Origin: Limnohabitans_A sp048020265 | Lineage (GTDB): Bacteria > Pseudomonadota > Gammaproteobacteria > Burkholderiales > Burkholderiaceae_C | Assembly (NCBI RefSeq): GCF_048020265.1 | Contig: NZ_CP171843.1 | Coordinates: 2,852,001-2,916,000, forward strand | Reading direction: 5' to 3' | Length of the DNA: 64,000 bases | Shown: piece after piece, positions 53,096 to 62,399 of the stretch | Layout of the letters: every line of letters starts with the position of its first letter | Position numbering within the stretch: the stretch's first letter is position 1 | The notes under the pieces: generated by a model | The model's database searches: none | What the model was told of the DNA's origin: nothing | The model's input: the letters and a program-made list of their open reading frames with translations, nothing else | Position numbers and translations under genes: made by a program

Positions 53096-53123
53096 AAAGG
53101 CCACTCATTGAGTGGCCTTTTTG
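53096..53123 (+). terminator. Rho-independent terminator after small membrane gene
   Basis: AAAGGCCACT / AGTGGCCTTT is a ten-base stem with a five-base loop, its 3' arm running into TTT then TTG. It isolates the upstream gene from the glucan locus. The stem core GGCCACT is the same as in the terminator at 16799. Confidence 0.85.
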
Positions 53124-53179
53124 TTGTTCACTTGCTGACCCCAACCTTGGTGTGAGGCAGGTGGAAACCCTTGGTTGGC

Positions 53180-53208
53180 TTGACACTTGCTGTCACTTAT
53201 TGAAAAAT
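53180..53208 (+). promoter_or_regulatory. Predicted sigma-70 promoter of the sugar ABC operon
   Basis: A perfect TTGACA (53180-53185), a 17-base spacer and AAAAAT (53203-53208, four of six matches to TATAAT) lie about 30 bases before the first gene. The operator begins at the end of the -10. Confidence 0.55.
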
Positions 53209-53221
53209 GAAAGCGCTTTCA
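53208..53221. promoter_or_regulatory. LacI-family-type operator 1
   Basis: TGAAAGCGCTTTCA is a perfect 14-base palindrome with the central CG typical of LacI-family operators. It lies across the expected transcription start of the ABC operon, a position for repression. The repressor gene is not in the window. Confidence 0.7.
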
Positions 53222-53236
53222 AAAAGAGAGGCTTTC

Positions 53237-54478
53237 ATGAAAAAAACGGCGTCATTTCTCATTTGCGCCTTGTATTTGAATGTGGCGATGGCGCAAAAAA
53301 CGACCATCACCGTCGCGGCATTCCCTGCGGTCGATGACATCGTCAAAGCATCGCTGCAAGTGTGGCAAAAAAAGAATCCGAACGTGGAGGTCAAAGTGGT
53401 CGGCCGTGAATACGCAGACCACCATACTGCCATGACCACAGCGCTGGCCACCTCGACTGGTTTGCCGGATGTGATGACGCTTGAATACGGCTATCTGGGC
53501 AGATTTGCACAAAGCGGCGGACTGGAAGACTTGGACAAAGCCCCTTATAGCGTTGGCAAACACGCCACCAAAATGGTGGCTTATGCCATGGCGCAAGGCC
53601 GCTCGCCCAATCATGGTCAGGTGGCTATCCCGACCGATATTGGACCTGGGGCCATGTTTTACCGGAACGACCTGCTCGCCAAAGCCAAAGTCAATGAATC
53701 GGAGCTGACCCAGTCCTGGGACAGCTTCATTCAAAGTGGACAAAAAATCAAACAAAGCACAGGTGCCTATTTGGTGGCACACGCCCGCGATGTCAAAGAC
53801 ATCGTGATCAGAACCGGTATTCCGGAGGGCCAAGGCGTTTACTTTGATGCGCAGGGCAATTCGGTCGTGGACACATCGCCCCGCTTCAAACGAGGCTTTG
53901 AGGTGGCCCAAAAAATCAGAACGCAAGGGCTGGATGCCAAGATCAACCCGTGGTCCAACGAATGGGGCGAATCACTCAAACGTGGCACCGTGTCGGTGCA
54001 AATGATGGGCGCCTGGTTGGGCGGCCATTTGCAAAATTGGTTGGCCCCCAACACCAGCGGATTGTGGCGCTCGACCGCTTTGCCTGAGCGTGTCGCCACC
54101 TCATGGGGGGGGACTTTTTACGCCATCCCCAAAAATGCTGTGAACAAGGCCTTGGCGTGGGATCTGATTCAGCACTTGACTTTGAACAGCCAGCAGCAAC
54201 AGATGGCGTTTGAAAAGTTCAACGCTTTTCCGGCGCTGATCGAAGCGCAAAACGGAGATTTTTTCAACCAACCGGTGGCTTTCTTGGGGGGGCAAAAGGC
54301 GCGGCTCGACTGGAAAGCCACGGCCATGCAAATCAAGCCCACCATGGTCTTCAAAAACGACAGCGTGGCTGAGGAGATCGTGAACGCCGAGCTGGATCTG
54401 GTGCTCAATAAAAACAAGCCGATCGACCAAGCGCTCAAGGACGCGCATCGGTTGGTGCAAAGAAGAGCCAGCCGCTGA
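53237..54478 (+). CDS. Sugar ABC transporter, substrate-binding protein
   Basis: A 413-residue family 1 extracellular solute-binding protein. The signal peptide (MKKTASFLICALYLNVAMAQ) is followed by TITVAAFPAVDDIVKASLQVWQ and typical blocks near LPDVMTLEYG and GAMFYRNDLL. It would capture oligosaccharides in the periplasm. AGAGAGG precedes ATG 53237. The first permease overlaps its stop by one base. With the GH1 and GH81 genes the likely ligand is a beta-1,3-gluco-oligosaccharide. Confidence 0.92.
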   Translation: MKKTASFLICALYLNVAMAQKTTITVAAFPAVDDIVKASLQVWQKKNPNVEVKVVGREYADHHTAMTTALATSTGLPDVMTLEYGYLGRFAQSGGLEDLDKAPYSVGKHATKMVAYAMAQGRSPNHGQVAIPTDIGPGAMFYRNDLLAKAKVNESELTQSWDSFIQSGQKIKQSTGAYLVAHARDVKDIVIRTGIPEGQGVYFDAQGNSVVDTSPRFKRGFEVAQKIRTQGLDAKINPWSNEWGESLKRGTVSVQMMGAWLGGHLQNWLAPNTSGLWRSTALPERVATSWGGTFYAIPKNAVNKALAWDLIQHLTLNSQQQQMAFEKFNAFPALIEAQNGDFFNQPVAFLGGQKARLDWKATAMQIKPTMVFKNDSVAEEIVNAELDLVLNKNKPIDQALKDAHRLVQRRASR

Positions 54479-55401
54479 TGAAACCTATCTTGAAGCCGGC
54501 GGCAGCGCCGTATGTGCTGATCAGTCCGTTCCTTTTGTTGTTCCTGATTTTTGGCTTGTTCCCTATTGTGTTTTCCTTTGTTCTGATGTTCCACATGTGG
54601 GATCCGGTTAAAGGACTGGCCTCCATGGAATACGTGGGCTTGGAAAATTTGCAATTCGCCGTGGAAGACCCGTTGGTTTGGACATCGTTGGGCAACACCT
54701 TATGGATGGCTTTGGCCTCTGGAGTGCCGCAGCATTTGGTGGCGATACCCTTGGCTTACCTGATCAATGAAAAGCTGGGGCGCTGGCGAAATGCTGCCAT
54801 GGGCGCGTATTTCCTGCCCTACATCACCTCGACGGTGGCGATTGCCATCATGTTCAGCACCTTGTTTTCGACCGACTACGGCATGGTCAATGCTGCGTTG
54901 GGCGAGTTGGCGAAATGGCCCTTGCTGAGCACCGTTTTGCCGGCCGAGAACATCGATTGGCTGGGCAGCCCAGAGGCGGTCAAGCCGGTGGTGTCGGCCG
55001 TGGTGTTTTGGCGTTATTTGGGCTTCAACGTCATTTTGTATGTGGCGGCCATGCAGAGTATTCCGCGCGAGTTGTACGAGGCTGCACGCATGGATGGCGC
55101 GAAAAGCTGGCAACAGTTTTGGTTCATCACGCTGCCCCAGCTCAAGCCCATCATGTTCTTTGGCGTGACCTTGACGGTGATCGGTGGCCTGCAGCTGTTT
55201 GAAGAGCCGTTCATTTTGACGGGCGGCAAAGGCGGGCCCGAATATGCCGGTATGACGACAGCCATGTACATGTACCGCACAGCGTTTGACTTCAACGATT
55301 TTGGTTTGGCCAGCGCCATTTCCTGGATGCTGTTCGTCATTATTTTGGTGATGACCGTGCTCACCAACAAAGCCTTCAAGAGCAAGGAGGGCCCAGCATG
55401 A
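54478..55401 (+). CDS. Sugar ABC transporter permease 1 (MalF-type)
   Basis: A 307-residue inner-membrane permease with about six helices and the binding-protein-dependent transport motif EAARMDGAKSWQQFWFITLPQL (EAA loop, split around residues 200-221). It contacts the ATPase and forms the channel with permease 2. Start ATG overlaps the preceding stop and its own stop overlaps the next start (ATGA). Confidence 0.92.
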   Translation: MKPILKPAAAPYVLISPFLLLFLIFGLFPIVFSFVLMFHMWDPVKGLASMEYVGLENLQFAVEDPLVWTSLGNTLWMALASGVPQHLVAIPLAYLINEKLGRWRNAAMGAYFLPYITSTVAIAIMFSTLFSTDYGMVNAALGELAKWPLLSTVLPAENIDWLGSPEAVKPVVSAVVFWRYLGFNVILYVAAMQSIPRELYEAARMDGAKSWQQFWFITLPQLKPIMFFGVTLTVIGGLQLFEEPFILTGGKGGPEYAGMTTAMYMYRTAFDFNDFGLASAISWMLFVIILVMTVLTNKAFKSKEGPA

Positions 55402-56240
55402 GCGCGCCCATGACCGGCAACAGATCGAGTTTAGGTCCGCTCGGGTGGTTGTTCATCATCACCGGTGCCCTGCTAATGCTGGGGCCGTTTTATTTCATGT
55501 TCGTGTTTGCCACGCAGCCGCGAACCGAGATTTTCAGTGTCCCGCCACCGCTGTTTTTCGGCGATCACTTTCTGGACAACATGAAGATCCTGATGGGAAA
55601 AATCCCATTCTGGAAAAACCTGGGTTGGTCTTTGTATGTGGGCTTGATGAGCACGGCGCTGACCCTGTTGTTTTGCTCCATGGCGGGGTTTGCATTTGCC
55701 GTTTACGAATTTCGGTTCAAGAAAGCCTTGTTTGCCTTGGTCATGGGCACCATGCTGGTGCCTTCGTTCCTGGGCATGATCCCGACGTTCTTGATCATGG
55801 ATGCGCTCAACTGGATTGACCAACCGCGTGCGTTGTATCTGCCCGGTGCGGCCCCGGCCATGGGCATTTTTCTGATGCGGCAGTACATCAGCTCGGCCAT
55901 ACCCAAAGAGCTGATCGAAGCAGCCCGCATGGACAACTGCGGTGAGTTCCGCATTTATTGGAGTGTGGTGGTACCCCTCTTGGGGCCAGCTTTTGGCACG
56001 TTGGGGCTGATTGCCTTCATCGCGTCCTGGAATAACTTCATCGGTCCCTTGGTGGTGATGCGCTCGCCTGAGATGTACACCTTCCCCTTGGCCTTGCGCA
56101 GTGTGCAAAGCCCGGTCGACACCGAATGGGGCGCCCTGATGGCGGGCTCCGCGATTGCCGTGATTCCTCTGTTGATCATTTTCATTTTCTCTTCCCGCCG
56201 ACTGATTGAAGGTCTGACCGCCGGCGCTGTGCGCGGATAA
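55398..56240 (+). CDS. Sugar ABC transporter permease 2 (MalG-type)
   Basis: A 280-residue permease with six predicted helices and the EAA motif in ELIEAARMDNCGEF (about residues 172-185). It pairs with permease 1. The GH1 gene begins 19 bases downstream. The pair belongs to the CUT1 class that moves di- and oligosaccharides. Confidence 0.92.
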   Translation: MSAPMTGNRSSLGPLGWLFIITGALLMLGPFYFMFVFATQPRTEIFSVPPPLFFGDHFLDNMKILMGKIPFWKNLGWSLYVGLMSTALTLLFCSMAGFAFAVYEFRFKKALFALVMGTMLVPSFLGMIPTFLIMDALNWIDQPRALYLPGAAPAMGIFLMRQYISSAIPKELIEAARMDNCGEFRIYWSVVVPLLGPAFGTLGLIAFIASWNNFIGPLVVMRSPEMYTFPLALRSVQSPVDTEWGALMAGSAIAVIPLLIIFIFSSRRLIEGLTAGAVRG

Positions 56241-56259
56241 ACCCAAAAAAACACATCCT

Positions 56260-57585
56260 ATGAGTCACCCAGTTATTTCTCGTTCTCAATTTCCCGACCA
56301 CTTCAAGTGGGGTGTGGCCACATCGTCGTTTCAGATCGAAGGCGCACACGACAGCGATGGCAAGGGGCCTTCCATTTGGGACAGCTTTTGCAATATGGAA
56401 GGAAAAATCGCAGACGCCAGCAATGGGCATGTGGCCTGCGAGCATTACCTGCGCTGGGCAGAAGATGTGGCCCTCATCAGCCAACTGGGCGTCAATGCTT
56501 ACCGCTTTTCGATCTCCTGGCCACGGGTTCAGCCCGATGGGCAAGGCGCCTGGAATGAAGCGGGCTTTGCCTTTTATGACAAGCTGATCACAGCGCTGGC
56601 GCAACGCGGCATTGAGCTGCATGTGACCCTGAACCACTGGGACTTGCCGCAGGCCTTGCAGGACCAAGGCGGTTGGGCCAATCGAGACGTGTGTGCGCAT
56701 TTCACACGCTACGCCACCGAAGTGGCGCGCCGTTTTGGCAATCGGGTGCACAGCATCTGCACCCACAACGAGCCATGGGTCATCGCGATCCTGGGTTATG
56801 AGCAAGGCATTTTTGCGCCCGGCATCCAATCGCGGTCGCAGGCCATGCAGGCGGTTCACCATTTGTTGTTGAGCCACGGCATGGCCCTGAAAGCCATGCG
56901 CGGTTTGGGTCTGACAACACCCATGGGCATTGTGCTGAACCTGTCGCCCATTTACCCCGCCAGTGACAACCCTGCCGATGTGGCCAAGGCCCATTTGGAC
57001 GATGGTTTGATTTTGCGCTTGTACATGGATGCGTTGTTCAAAGGCTTCTATCCGGCAGACGTCATGGCCCATTTGGCGGACGATGCGCCCCGGGTGTCGC
57101 CAGGGGACATGGAGACCATTGCGCAATTCAACGACTTTTTGGGCGTCAACTACTACACCCGCAACTTCTCATCCAGCGGCAACCCCTGGGATGTGACCAG
57201 CACCGGCAACACGGTGACCGACATGGGTTGGGAGGTTTATCCCCAAGGCTTGACCGAGTTGCTCTGCCGCTTGCATGCCGACTATCAGCCCCAAACGCTT
57301 TGGGTGACCGAAAACGGCGCGGCCTTCAAAGACCAGTGTGTCGACGGTGTGGTGGACGACCCACAGCGCCTGGCCTACATCCGCGACCACATTGCCGCCA
57401 CTCACGATGCGATTGCGCAAGGGGTTCCGGTTGGGGCCTACTTTGCTTGGAGTTTGATGGACAACTTTGAATGGGCCAGTGGCTATGCCAAGCGGTTTGG
57501 TTTGGTGCATGTGGATTTTCAGACCCAACAACGAACGCTCAAAAGCAGCGCCTTGTGGTACCAACAATTTTTGAGCGAGAAATAA
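56260..57585 (+). CDS. GH1 family beta-glucosidase
   Basis: A 441-residue glycoside hydrolase family 1 enzyme. The acid/base Glu is E171 in THNEPWV and the nucleophile is E351 in WVTENGAAF; FPDHFKWGVATSSFQIEGA near the start is the family N-terminal signature. It lacks a signal peptide, so it acts in the cytoplasm on imported beta-glucosides or laminari-oligosaccharides and releases glucose. The ATPase gene follows after one base. Confidence 0.95.
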   Translation: MSHPVISRSQFPDHFKWGVATSSFQIEGAHDSDGKGPSIWDSFCNMEGKIADASNGHVACEHYLRWAEDVALISQLGVNAYRFSISWPRVQPDGQGAWNEAGFAFYDKLITALAQRGIELHVTLNHWDLPQALQDQGGWANRDVCAHFTRYATEVARRFGNRVHSICTHNEPWVIAILGYEQGIFAPGIQSRSQAMQAVHHLLLSHGMALKAMRGLGLTTPMGIVLNLSPIYPASDNPADVAKAHLDDGLILRLYMDALFKGFYPADVMAHLADDAPRVSPGDMETIAQFNDFLGVNYYTRNFSSSGNPWDVTSTGNTVTDMGWEVYPQGLTELLCRLHADYQPQTLWVTENGAAFKDQCVDGVVDDPQRLAYIRDHIAATHDAIAQGVPVGAYFAWSLMDNFEWASGYAKRFGLVHVDFQTQQRTLKSSALWYQQFLSEK

Positions 57586-57586
57586 A

Positions 57587-58669
57587 GTGGCAGCCATCGA
57601 ACTCAAAGGCGTTACCAAACATTTTGGTGAAACGGTGGTTATTCCTGGTCTGGACCTGGAAGTCCAAGACGGTGAATTCATGGTCTTTGTCGGCCCGTCG
57701 GGTTGCGGCAAATCGACCATGTTGCGCATGATTGCCGGTCTTGAAACCCTGAGCCAGGGTGACATCTGCATTGGTGGTCAAAACGTCAGCGACAAAGGCC
57801 CCTCGGAGCGCGGTGCAGCCATGGTGTTTCAAAGCTATGCGCTTTACCCGCACATGACTGTGGCCGAAAACATGGGCTTTGGCTTGCGCATGTCGGGCAC
57901 ATCCAAGGCGGATACGGCCAAGTTGGTTCAAGAAACCGCTGAGCGCCTGCAGCTCACCCCTTTGCTGCAGCGTTACCCCAAGCAATTGTCCGGTGGCCAA
58001 AGGCAACGCGTGGCCATTGGCCGCGCCATCGTGCGCCGCCCCCAAGTGTTTCTGTTTGACGAACCGCTGTCCAACCTGGACGCCTCGCTGCGCGTGCAAA
58101 TGCGCATTGAGCTGGCCAAGCTTCATGCCGATCTGAAAACCACCATGATCTACGTCACGCACGACCAGACCGAAGCCATGACGCTGGGCAACCGGATTGC
58201 GGTGTTCAACCAGGGGCGCATCGAGCAGGTGGGGGCGCCGATGGATTTGTACCGGCAACCCAGCAACAAATTTGTTGCGGAATTTTTGGGTTCACCAAAG
58301 ATGAACATGTTGCCTTATCGCTGGGACCGTGATGAGCGTCAGCCCATGGTCGGTGCGTATAAGTGGCGACTTGGCGAAGAGGCTTCAACAGCCTTCCATT
58401 CAAATTTGCCCAACGGTTCTCATCTGGGTATCAGACCCGAGTTCATTGACCTGGGCGTCGAGGGGCAAGGTATTCCTGGGGTGATCGAGTTTCTCGAAAA
58501 CTTGGGTGATGTGATGGTGGTTTATGCAAGGGTCGATGGGTTGACGGAGCCCGTTCGAATCAAAGTCCGGCCTGATGCTTTGCACGCCAATATCGGGCAA
58601 ACCGTCGGCTTGGTGCCAGACGCCTCACGCACGCTCATTTTTCGCTCAGACGGACAACGAATTTCTTGA
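57587..58669 (+). CDS. Sugar ABC transporter ATPase (UgpC/MalK-type)
   Basis: A 360-residue ATPase: Walker A GPSGCGKST, signature LSGGQRQRVAIGRAIV, Walker B VFLFDEPLSNLDA and H-loop YVTHDQTEA. A C-terminal TOBE/OB domain (from about residue 235) fits UgpC/MalK class. The start is GTG. It energises the two permeases above. MalK-class ATPases may also receive control by regulators. Confidence 0.94.
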   Translation: MAAIELKGVTKHFGETVVIPGLDLEVQDGEFMVFVGPSGCGKSTMLRMIAGLETLSQGDICIGGQNVSDKGPSERGAAMVFQSYALYPHMTVAENMGFGLRMSGTSKADTAKLVQETAERLQLTPLLQRYPKQLSGGQRQRVAIGRAIVRRPQVFLFDEPLSNLDASLRVQMRIELAKLHADLKTTMIYVTHDQTEAMTLGNRIAVFNQGRIEQVGAPMDLYRQPSNKFVAEFLGSPKMNMLPYRWDRDERQPMVGAYKWRLGEEASTAFHSNLPNGSHLGIRPEFIDLGVEGQGIPGVIEFLENLGDVMVVYARVDGLTEPVRIKVRPDALHANIGQTVGLVPDASRTLIFRSDGQRIS

Positions 58670-58687
58670 GTCAAAGGATTGAACACC

Positions 58688-60949
58688 ATGAATTTCTACC
58701 AACGGTTAGCCGCTGTTCTGAGTTTGAGCCTCAGCCTTGGGAGCCAAGCTGCGGAAGTCATTCAGCGTGGCGCGGGCGCTTGGCGTTCTCAGGTAAGTGC
58801 AGCAGACAACGCGGTTCCAGCGGCGCCCTTTCGCACACCCGCCATGCTGGCGCGTGCAGCGCCGACGAACCAATGGTATTCATCCGTCATGTTTACCCGG
58901 TGGTCAGAGGTGTTGCATGCGATACCGTTAACGGCCAAGGCGACCCCACTGGGTCTGGAGGTGGGGTATCCCCAAAAGACGGTGGTGCCGACCGAGCGCA
59001 AAGATGTGGAAATTGTTTACCCCCACAAGGCAGACATCACCCTTCGCCCCATGGCATTTCAGCCCACGGCTGCATTGTTGGCAGGACATTCGGATTGGGC
59101 CGTTGACATTGCATTCGAGGCTGAAAAAAATGCCCTGTTGACCACAGTCGCGCATGGAAGCCCCTTCATCTATGCACAACTCACGCAAGGCGATTTGTCT
59201 TTTGATTTGGCCACGCCGCTCACGGGCCGTGTGTGGTCTATAGACCCACGTGTTCTGCTCATCGGGGACTCGGTCAAGACCTACGCTGCTTTTGCACCTA
59301 CGGGGGCGCAGTGGGTCCAGGTGGGTCAATCTTGGCAGTTGCGATTGCCTGGAGACCGTCGCTATGTGTCTCTGGCGATTCTTCCTAACAGTCAAGAGGC
59401 CACAATTCGTGAATTTTTGGCACAGGCTTACAGCCATATCGTCGATACGCGTGCCGATTACCGTGTGGATCGGCAAAAGAGCGAGGTGATCACCAGTTTC
59501 AAGCTCAAAACCCGCACCTTCGAGGGTTCACAAGGCACAGGTGTTCTCGGTTTGTATCCCCACCATTGGCACCAAAACGCGGCGCTTCCCGAAAAAATGC
59601 TGGGTCATTTGGGCAGTATTCGCGGAGATATTCGCTTTTACGCCAGTGACAGTTTTGAAACTCGCCACCGCCATACCGGTTTCGTGCCTTATTGGCCAGG
59701 CGTGCAGGATGTTGTTCAAAGCAAAGCAGTGTTGAACAATTTGTCGAAAGAGGCGCGGCGTGCTCGCCGGATGATGCTTGAGATTGGTCAAGGACCTTAT
59801 TGGCAAGGCAAAGGTCTTCAACGCATCAGTCAATTGATGAATGTGGCCGAAGTCCAGGGTGATATGAAGACCCGTGATGAGCTGCTCGCGCTGGTCAAAG
59901 GTCGATTTGAGGAATGGCTCTCTGGGCAAAACAAGCGCACGTATTTTCACTACAGCCCAACGTTGGGCACAGTGGTCAGTTATCCGGAGGAATATGACGC
60001 GGTTAAGGACATGAACGACCACCATTTCCACTACGGGTATTGGATCAGGGCGGCAGCCGACATTGGATTGCGTGACCCGGAGTGGATCAAGCCCGAACGT
60101 TGGGGCGGCATGATCGATCTGCTGGTGGCGGACATCGCCACAGCTGAGCGTGGGCGAAAGGATTTCCCCTATTTACGTAACTTTGACCCCTATGAAGGCC
60201 ATTCTTGGGCTTCGGGCGTCGCGATGTCACCGGATGGCAACAACCAAGAGTCCTCCTCGGAAGCCATCAATGCCTGGGCTGGCCTGATGCTGTGGGGCGC
60301 CCTGCAAGGGCGGCCGGAATTGGTCGAATTGGGCACGTACCTCTACACCACCGAAATCCAGGCCATCAACCATTACTGGTTTGACATTCATGGGCTGACC
60401 CTGCCCAAGGAGTATCTGAACGTTGAAGTCAGCATGCTGTTTGGTGGCAAGTTGGCGCACAACACTTGGTGGATTGATGAGCCCAGGCAGATCCATGGCA
60501 TCAATCTGTTGCCATTGACGGCCAGTTCGACCTACCTTGCCGAAAGTCCAGCCTTTGTTCACAAGAACATGGCTGCGCTAGAGCGTGAAATCAAGATCTA
60601 CGAAGGGCGTGGCAAGCGTGCCAAACCTCATGACATCTGGCAAGACCTGTTCGCCAAATATGTCGCACTGGTCGATCCGGTCAAGGGGCGAGCCCGGTGG
60701 GATGAATGGGGTTCTGTGGAGCTGGGCGATACACGCACCCATGCACAGCACTGGCTTGCATTTCTGGAAGGCGTGGGGACACCCGAGCTGGGGGTGACGG
60801 CTGATACTCACTTTTATGCGGTGTTCACGCATGCGGACAAGGGCAAGACGTACATGGTTTTCAATCCCGGCAAGGAAACCTTGACGGTTCGCTTCAGTGA
60901 CGGCGCCTCTGTTCAAGCCGAGCCTGGACGGTTGACGGTTCAGCGTTGA
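58688..60949 (+). CDS. GH81 endo-beta-1,3-glucanase
   Basis: A 753-residue secreted enzyme with a signal peptide (cleavage near SQAA-EV). The family-typical N-terminal motif is TNQWYSSVMF. Catalytic region: D500 in DPYEGHSWASG and the Glu pair E521/E525 in NQESSSEAINAW. GH81 enzymes cleave internal beta-1,3 bonds of laminarin or callose-like glucans. The start ATG 58688 has AAAGGA upstream; the TTG nine bases earlier is rejected. It ends the first operon. Confidence 0.93.
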   Translation: MNFYQRLAAVLSLSLSLGSQAAEVIQRGAGAWRSQVSAADNAVPAAPFRTPAMLARAAPTNQWYSSVMFTRWSEVLHAIPLTAKATPLGLEVGYPQKTVVPTERKDVEIVYPHKADITLRPMAFQPTAALLAGHSDWAVDIAFEAEKNALLTTVAHGSPFIYAQLTQGDLSFDLATPLTGRVWSIDPRVLLIGDSVKTYAAFAPTGAQWVQVGQSWQLRLPGDRRYVSLAILPNSQEATIREFLAQAYSHIVDTRADYRVDRQKSEVITSFKLKTRTFEGSQGTGVLGLYPHHWHQNAALPEKMLGHLGSIRGDIRFYASDSFETRHRHTGFVPYWPGVQDVVQSKAVLNNLSKEARRARRMMLEIGQGPYWQGKGLQRISQLMNVAEVQGDMKTRDELLALVKGRFEEWLSGQNKRTYFHYSPTLGTVVSYPEEYDAVKDMNDHHFHYGYWIRAAADIGLRDPEWIKPERWGGMIDLLVADIATAERGRKDFPYLRNFDPYEGHSWASGVAMSPDGNNQESSSEAINAWAGLMLWGALQGRPELVELGTYLYTTEIQAINHYWFDIHGLTLPKEYLNVEVSMLFGGKLAHNTWWIDEPRQIHGINLLPLTASSTYLAESPAFVHKNMAALEREIKIYEGRGKRAKPHDIWQDLFAKYVALVDPVKGRARWDEWGSVELGDTRTHAQHWLAFLEGVGTPELGVTADTHFYAVFTHADKGKTYMVFNPGKETLTVRFSDGASVQAEPGRLTVQR

Positions 60950-61015
60950 AATTTTCATCAAACCAAGGGTAAACGCCAGTTGATTGGAAGTTCAGAGAGT
61001 TTTTTAATCTAGGCG

Positions 61016-61029
61016 TGAAAGCGTTTTCA
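61016..61029. promoter_or_regulatory. LacI-family-type operator 2
   Basis: TGAAAGCGTTTTCA is one base off operator 1 and lies upstream of the lipoprotein-porin-GH16 unit. Confidence 0.6.
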
Positions 61030-61042
61030 GAAAGCGCTTTCA
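61029..61042. promoter_or_regulatory. LacI-family-type operator 3, abutting operator 2
   Basis: AGAAAGCGCTTTCA contains the perfect core GAAAGCGCTTTC at 61030-61041 and shares one base with operator 2, giving two sites 13 bases apart. A weak -10-like TAATCT (61005-61010) lies just upstream. Adjacent sites suggest cooperative binding. Confidence 0.6.
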
Positions 61043-61085
61043 GATATTTTTTGCAGATGTCCAGACACTTTTTTCGGAGACGTTT

Positions 61086-62384
61086 ATGAGATTCACTGCG
61101 GGGCTTCAAAAGGGCTACGTCATTTCTTCACTGGCGGTATTGCTAACGGCATGTGGTGGAGGTGGCGTCAATGGAGTTTCAATCACGGGTCGCGTGATTG
61201 ATGGGTACATCAACGGTGCAGTGGTGTGCTTGGATGTCAACGACAACAAGGTATGCGATTCAAATGAACCAACTGCGACATCAGGAGCTGGAGGCGCATT
61301 CACACTGAACCCGCCCAGCACACTTGACCTGAGTAGTGTCAGGTTGATTGCCAATGTGCCGTCAACGGCAATCGATGAGGACACAGGCGCTGCTGTAGGA
61401 ACTGCATACCAGATGACTGCTCCAGCAAATATTGCAGTTGTTACGCCACTTACAACGCTTGCGTTATCTTATAAAGATCAAGGCCAAACATGGGCCAACT
61501 CGATGCAGTCGGTTAAAAACAACTTGGGCATTACCGATGCTCAATTTAAAATCGATTCAGATTATGTAGCTGAAGCCAATATCAAAACACACAACGTTGC
61601 TCGATTGGTTGCGGGCGTGCTTCAATCAAATGAAGTAAGTGGATCTGTAAATGTCCGTTCTATTGTCGCTGGGTTGAGTAGTTTTGCGATTACTGCGTTC
61701 AATTCATCTAATGCATTGGCATCAACGGAACTTTCAACATTAGTAATTGATGGGGCTTATGCGACTAAGTCTCGGATATTTGCTTCAATTTATACACGTT
61801 CTGCTGGTTGGGTTGATTTATATCAGGTTTATAAAGAAGGTGATACAGATACAAATGGATTTTTTGGCAGGGGTGTACATCCATACGCTGAAATTTGGGG
61901 TGAAACATGGCCAGAAGATGGAAATGTTGTAGCTCAAGATGGATCAAATTTTTTCTGGGGAACTTGGTCTTCATTACTTGCTTCACGTGAATATATTGAG
62001 AGCTGGGTAATGCAGCCAACTGGATTTAATATTACTAACATGTCTAAAATGAATATTAAAATTTGGGGGAATCCAGATATATCAGGGCAGCCTCGATTTA
62101 CACCGGTGTTGGAATCGCAAACATTGTTTGATAACTGCCGACCTGTTGCTCAACTTAATACTCCTTTGGTAGCTGCCCAGATTATTTATGGTAATCCTAC
62201 TGATCAGGCAAACTACACTTTAGATTTAAATTCTTTTTCAATTACCGAAAGCTGTAATGGTGCTGTTAATACAATGACGCAGTTTATTCAAGAACCTTTG
62301 AAAACTGTAAGAATTCGTATCAACCAAGCTAACACTGCTGCTGTGGCAGGCATAAATGTTGGTGCAATCACATTTGCACCTTAA
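61086..62384 (+). CDS. Lipoprotein of the glucan locus, unknown function
   Basis: A 432-residue lipoprotein: a lipobox (VLLTACGGGG) at about residues 18-23, then a small beta domain with a calcium-loop-like DVNDNKVCDSNEPTA (about residues 50-64), a helical middle part and a C-terminal, Trp- and aromatic-rich domain (about residues 220-400) that could bind carbohydrate. I do not recognise the C-terminal fold. Its second half is clearly more AT-rich than the flanking genes. It is followed by the porin after 15 bases, so a role as a surface glucan-binding partner is inferred. Confidence 0.75.
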   Translation: MRFTAGLQKGYVISSLAVLLTACGGGGVNGVSITGRVIDGYINGAVVCLDVNDNKVCDSNEPTATSGAGGAFTLNPPSTLDLSSVRLIANVPSTAIDEDTGAAVGTAYQMTAPANIAVVTPLTTLALSYKDQGQTWANSMQSVKNNLGITDAQFKIDSDYVAEANIKTHNVARLVAGVLQSNEVSGSVNVRSIVAGLSSFAITAFNSSNALASTELSTLVIDGAYATKSRIFASIYTRSAGWVDLYQVYKEGDTDTNGFFGRGVHPYAEIWGETWPEDGNVVAQDGSNFFWGTWSSLLASREYIESWVMQPTGFNITNMSKMNIKIWGNPDISGQPRFTPVLESQTLFDNCRPVAQLNTPLVAAQIIYGNPTDQANYTLDLNSFSITESCNGAVNTMTQFIQEPLKTVRIRINQANTAAVAGINVGAITFAP

Positions 62385-62399
62385 TTTCGGAGAAATATT

